From the NCBI GenBank assembly GCA_937949585.1, contig CALEDW010000095.1, positions 1 through 8,530 on the forward strand: a stretch of 8,530 nt of DNA. The letters run 5' to 3'. Every line of letters starts with the position of its first letter. Position 1 is the first letter of the stretch. Below, piece by piece: positions 6,788-8,530 of this stretch. The notes beneath the pieces were generated by a model. The model saw nothing but the letters and a program-made list of their open reading frames with translations. It was not told the DNA's origin and did no database searches. The translations under genes were made by a program, and so were the position numbers. Source of the DNA: an uncultured Acidimicrobiia bacterium (GTDB lineage: Bacteria; Actinomycetota; Acidimicrobiia; IMCC26256; CALEDW01).

Positions 6788-7549
6788 TCAGCCGTCGGCC
6801 GGTCGCAGGTGCACCACGTCGCCCGCCGCCACCACCTCCCGCCGACCGCCGCCCACCGCCAGCACCAGACGACCGGCGTCGTCGACGTCGACGGCGGTCC
6901 CGACCAGCCACGACTGCGCCAGCTCCACCCGGACCCGACGGCCGAGGGTCGCCAGCCGGGGCCGGTACGCGTCGAGGACGTCCGGCAGCGCGTCGAGGCG
7001 GTCGTCGAGACGCCGGAGGAAGTCCTCGAGCAGCGCGGCCGGCGGCACCGGCCGCCCGCCGGCGAGATTGACGGCCGTCGCGGTGCCGGCCAGCTCGGGG
7101 GGCAGGAGTCTCCAGTGCAGGTTCACGCCGATGCCGACCACCAGCGCCGCGCCGTCCCACTCGGCCAGCACCCCACCGACCTTGCGGTCCTCGAGCAGCA
7201 GGTCGTTGGGCCACTTCAGCCCGACCGGCAGGCCGGCGGCGGTCTCGAGCGCCTCTGCCATGGCCACCGTCGCCGCCAGCACCGCCTGGGCCCGGGCGGT
7301 CGGCGCCGTGGGCTCGCGCAACAGCACCGAGGTGAGCAGCGATCCTCCGGGCGGCGCCGTCCACGTGCGGTTGAGCCGCCCCCGGCCGGCGGTCTGGTGG
7401 GCCGCGGTCACCACCGTGCGGTGCGGGGCACCTCCGGCGGCGGCATCGCGGAGCCACCGGTTGGTCGAGTCCACGACCTGCAGGTGCACCCGCCGCCACG
7501 GGGCCGCAGGCGCAGGCGACGGGACGCGAGTGGTCGGGGCCTCGCGCAC
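6788..7549 (-). CDS. birA: Biotin-[acetyl-CoA-carboxylase] ligase, short class lacking the DNA-binding domain
   Basis: Activates biotin with ATP and attaches it to the lysine of the carboxyl-carrier domain of carboxylases; cytoplasmic. 253 residues. Seen: LQVVDSTNRWL (23-33), the biotinyl-AMP loop GRGRLNRTW (55-63), GGSLLTSVLLR (68-78), LKWPNDLLLEDRKVGGVLAE (111-130), VVGIGVNLHW (137-146), and a small C-terminal beta-barrel (about 203-250, LGRRVRVEL... to AGDVVHL). The protein starts almost directly with the ligase domain, so it lacks the winged-helix repressor domain of E. coli BirA and should not be a transcription factor. Start GTG 7549 has no Shine-Dalgarno; a TATCCT hexamer on the same strand ends 7 bases before it, fitting a leaderless mRNA. 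It is divergent from a biotin carboxylase gene, whose partner carrier domain is its expected substrate. Confidence 0.92.
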   Translation of the reverse strand: MREAPTTRVPSPAPAAPWRRVHLQVVDSTNRWLRDAAAGGAPHRTVVTAAHQTAGRGRLNRTWTAPPGGSLLTSVLLREPTAPTARAQAVLAATVAMAEALETAAGLPVGLKWPNDLLLEDRKVGGVLAEWDGAALVVGIGVNLHWRLLPPELAGTATAVNLAGGRPVPPAALLEDFLRRLDDRLDALPDVLDAYRPRLATLGRRVRVELAQSWLVGTAVDVDDAGRLVLAVGGGRREVVAAGDVVHLRPADG

Positions 7550-7586
7550 GGACCGTAGGATACGGCGGCGTCCGGCCGACCCCGAC
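7533..7586. promoter_or_regulatory. Symmetrical divergent promoter or operator between birA and accC
   Basis: The 50-base gap between the divergent starts contains the perfect inverted repeat CCGTA-GGA-TACGG at 7553-7565. Within it TAGGAT (7556-7561) reads as a -10 for accC and TATCCT (7562-7557) as a -10 for birA, offset by one base. Counting 7 bases past each element puts start sites near 7568 (plus) and 7550 (minus), 18 bases apart. A second pair of arms, GTCGGGG (7533-7539) and CCCCGAC (7580-7586), is centred within one base of the same point, near the -35 positions of both. The sequence is seen directly; promoter or operator function is inferred. Confidence 0.55.
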
Positions 7587-7599
7587 GACGGAAGGGCCC

Positions 7600-8490
7600 G
7601 TGTTCTCCAAGATCCTGATCGCCAACCGCGGGGAGATCGCGGTGCGTGTCATGCGGACCTGCCGCGACCTCGGCATCCCCACCGTGGCCGTCTACTCGGA
7701 GCTCGACCGCGACGCCTTCCACGTCCGCTACGCCGACGAGGCCTATGCCCTCGGCGGCCAGACCGCGGCCGAGTCCTACCTGAACACCGAGGCGATCCTG
7801 GCGATCATCGAGCGCTCCGGTGCCGAGGCGGTCCATCCCGGCTACGGCTTCTACGCCGAGAACGCCGACTTCGCGCGGGCCGTGACCGGCCTCGGGGTCA
7901 CCTGGATCGGGCCGCCGCCCGAGGCGATCGAGCAGATGGGCGACAAGATCTCGGCCCGGCGCGCCGCGGCCCGCGGCGGGGTGGCCTCGGTCCCGGGCAC
8001 CACCGAGCCGGTCACCGGTCCCGACGACGTCGTCGCGTTCGGGAACCAGGTCGGCTGGCCGGTGGCGATCAAGGCCGCCTACGGCGGCGGCGGCAAGGGG
8101 ATGAAGGTCGTGCCCGACGCCGCGGCCGCGGCCGCGGCGCTCGAGAGCGCGACCCGAGAGGCGCAGGCGTACTTCGGGCGTGCCGAGGCGTACCTGGAGA
8201 AATACCTGGAGCATCCTCGGCACATCGAGATCCAGGTGATCGCCGACACGCACGGTCGGGCGGTCTGGCTCGGCGAGCGCGACTGCTCGGTGCAGCGCCG
8301 CCACCAGAAGCTCATCGAGGAGAGCCCGGCTCCCGGTCTGACCGAGGAGACCCGCGCCGCCATGGGCGAGGCTGCGGTCAAGGTGGCCCAGGCGGTCGGC
8401 TACACGAACGCCGGCACCGTCGAGATGCTCTACCAGGACGGCGAGTTCTGGTTCCTGGAGATGAACACGCGCCTCCAGGTCGAACACTGA
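7600..8490 (+). CDS. accC: Biotin carboxylase (acyl-CoA carboxylase alpha subunit), interrupted by in-frame TGA
   Basis: Biotin carboxylase uses ATP and bicarbonate to carboxylate the biotin on a carrier domain, for acetyl-, propionyl- or other acyl-CoA carboxylation. Start GTG 7600, with GGAAGGG just upstream. Seen: KILIANRGEIAVRV (4-17), AVHPGYGFYAENADFA (77-92), MGDK (113-116), VAIKAAYGGGGKGM (155-168) with ATP-binding Lys158 and the glycine loop, GERDCSVQRRHQKLIEESPAPGL (225-247) with Lys237, and FLEMNTRLQVEH (285-296). These track E. coli AccC with a one-residue offset, so Glu287, Asn289, Arg291 and Glu295 match its Glu288, Asn290, Arg292 and Glu296. The frame then stops at TGA 8488-8490, where E. 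coli has Pro298. As it stands, the 296-residue product lacks the rest of the carboxylase (about 449 residues in E. coli), including the equivalent of Arg338. Coding similarity continues in frame after the stop. Residues 174-180 are seven alanines. The family call is firm; functional status is open. Confidence 0.88.
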   Translation: MFSKILIANRGEIAVRVMRTCRDLGIPTVAVYSELDRDAFHVRYADEAYALGGQTAAESYLNTEAILAIIERSGAEAVHPGYGFYAENADFARAVTGLGVTWIGPPPEAIEQMGDKISARRAAARGGVASVPGTTEPVTGPDDVVAFGNQVGWPVAIKAAYGGGGKGMKVVPDAAAAAAALESATREAQAYFGRAEAYLEKYLEHPRHIEIQVIADTHGRAVWLGERDCSVQRRHQKLIEESPAPGLTEETRAAMGEAAVKVAQAVGYTNAGTVEMLYQDGEFWFLEMNTRLQVEH

Positions 8491-8530
8491 GTGACCGAGA
8501 TGACGACCGCCCTCGACCTCGTCGACCTCC
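8491..8530 (+). pseudogene. Continuation of the biotin carboxylase frame after the in-frame TGA, cut by window edge
   Basis: In the same frame as accC, the bases right after the TGA translate as VTEMTTALDLVDL. Compared with the usual VTEMVTGIDLV that follows QVEHP in biotin carboxylases, 8 of 11 residues match and the other three are mild changes, so this is homologous coding with no frameshift. It is either the rest of a broken gene, the 3' part of a gene read through the UGA, or the start of a separate fragment beginning at GTG 8491 (directly abutting the stop) or ATG 8500. An AGGT at 8477-8480 is a weak candidate ribosome binding site. Too little remains to say whether the frame stays open. 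Confidence 0.7.

Noticed and set aside
7369..7399. Asn60 instead of Gly in the biotin ligase loop GRGRLNRTW
   Set aside because: The key Arg58 is kept, and residues other than Gly are common at this place in actinobacterial ligases as I recall them, so it is not a sign of lost function.
6129..7682. Minus-strand open frame of 517 codons across pabC, birA and the start of accC
   Set aside because: The real birA protein is in another frame of the same strand, and this frame is low-complexity Arg/Gly/Ala. It would also cover the divergent promoter region.
8119..8139. Seven-alanine GC-only repeat in accC
   Set aside because: It falls in a variable surface helix after the ATP-binding glycine loop, keeps the frame, and is ordinary for a genome this GC-rich.
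7408..8487. Minus-strand open frame of 359 codons opposite accC
   Set aside because: It is the antisense image of a conserved carboxylase, with no family motif of its own.
8488..8490. TGA read as tryptophan through a changed genetic code
   Set aside because: rfbB, rfbD, pabB, pabC and birA all end in TGA at expected lengths with a neighbouring gene following, so UGA is a normal stop in this genome.
8513..8525. Hairpin TCGAC-CTC-GTCGA 22 bases after the in-frame TGA as a selenocysteine insertion element
   Set aside because: The stem is explained by the codons for Leu-Asp-Leu-Val-Asp in a GC-rich gene, is only 5 bp, and shows no recognisable SECIS loop. Without selA/B/C/D evidence it cannot support Sec insertion, though the idea remains testable.

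Overview
This is a very GC-rich bacterial window with frequent GTG starts, tight gene packing and TAnnnT hexamers placed 6 to 9 bases before GTG start codons. That style suggests an actinobacterium. Acidimicrobiia or a relative would fit, but nothing here fixes the taxon. Gene density is close to complete: the longest gap between genes is 88 bases, so no stretch over 300 bases lacks a gene. No RNA gene, insertion sequence, CRISPR array or phage gene was seen.

Left block (1-4509, minus strand): a cell-surface glycopolymer operon read right to left. It encodes a LytR-CpsA-Psr (LCP) ligase, dTDP-glucose 4,6-dehydratase (rfbB), dTDP-4-dehydrorhamnose reductase (rfbD) and a UDP-glucose 6-dehydrogenase (ugd) that runs off the left edge. 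The last three are packed with a 1-base gap and an 8-base overlap. They would supply dTDP-L-rhamnose and UDP-glucuronate, and the LCP protein would attach the finished polymer to the wall. rfbA and rfbC are not in view. The LCP-rfbB gap holds an 18-bp tandem repeat, each copy of which carries a Shine-Dalgarno-like core.

Middle block (4598-6767, plus strand): pabB and pabC, which turn chorismate into 4-aminobenzoate for folate. They diverge from the LCP operon across 88 bases containing two outward-facing candidate -10 elements.

Right block (6788-8530): a biotin-protein ligase (minus) and a biotin carboxylase (plus) diverge from a 50-base gap. That gap is centred on a perfect 13-bp dyad, in which a -10 hexamer can be read on both strands. 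The ligase converges with pabC over 20 bases that can fold into a hairpin.

The most unusual feature is in the biotin carboxylase. Its reading frame is cut by an in-frame TGA inside the near-invariant QVEH-x-VTE active-site motif, and homologous coding resumes at the next codon in the same frame up to the window edge. It may be a pseudogene, an assembly error close to the sequence end, a split gene restarting at the abutting GTG, or a recoded UGA. Two lesser oddities are a dTDP-glucose dehydratase with Thr-Cys-Glu in place of the usual Thr-Asp-Glu triad, and the repeated ribosome-binding-site-like array.
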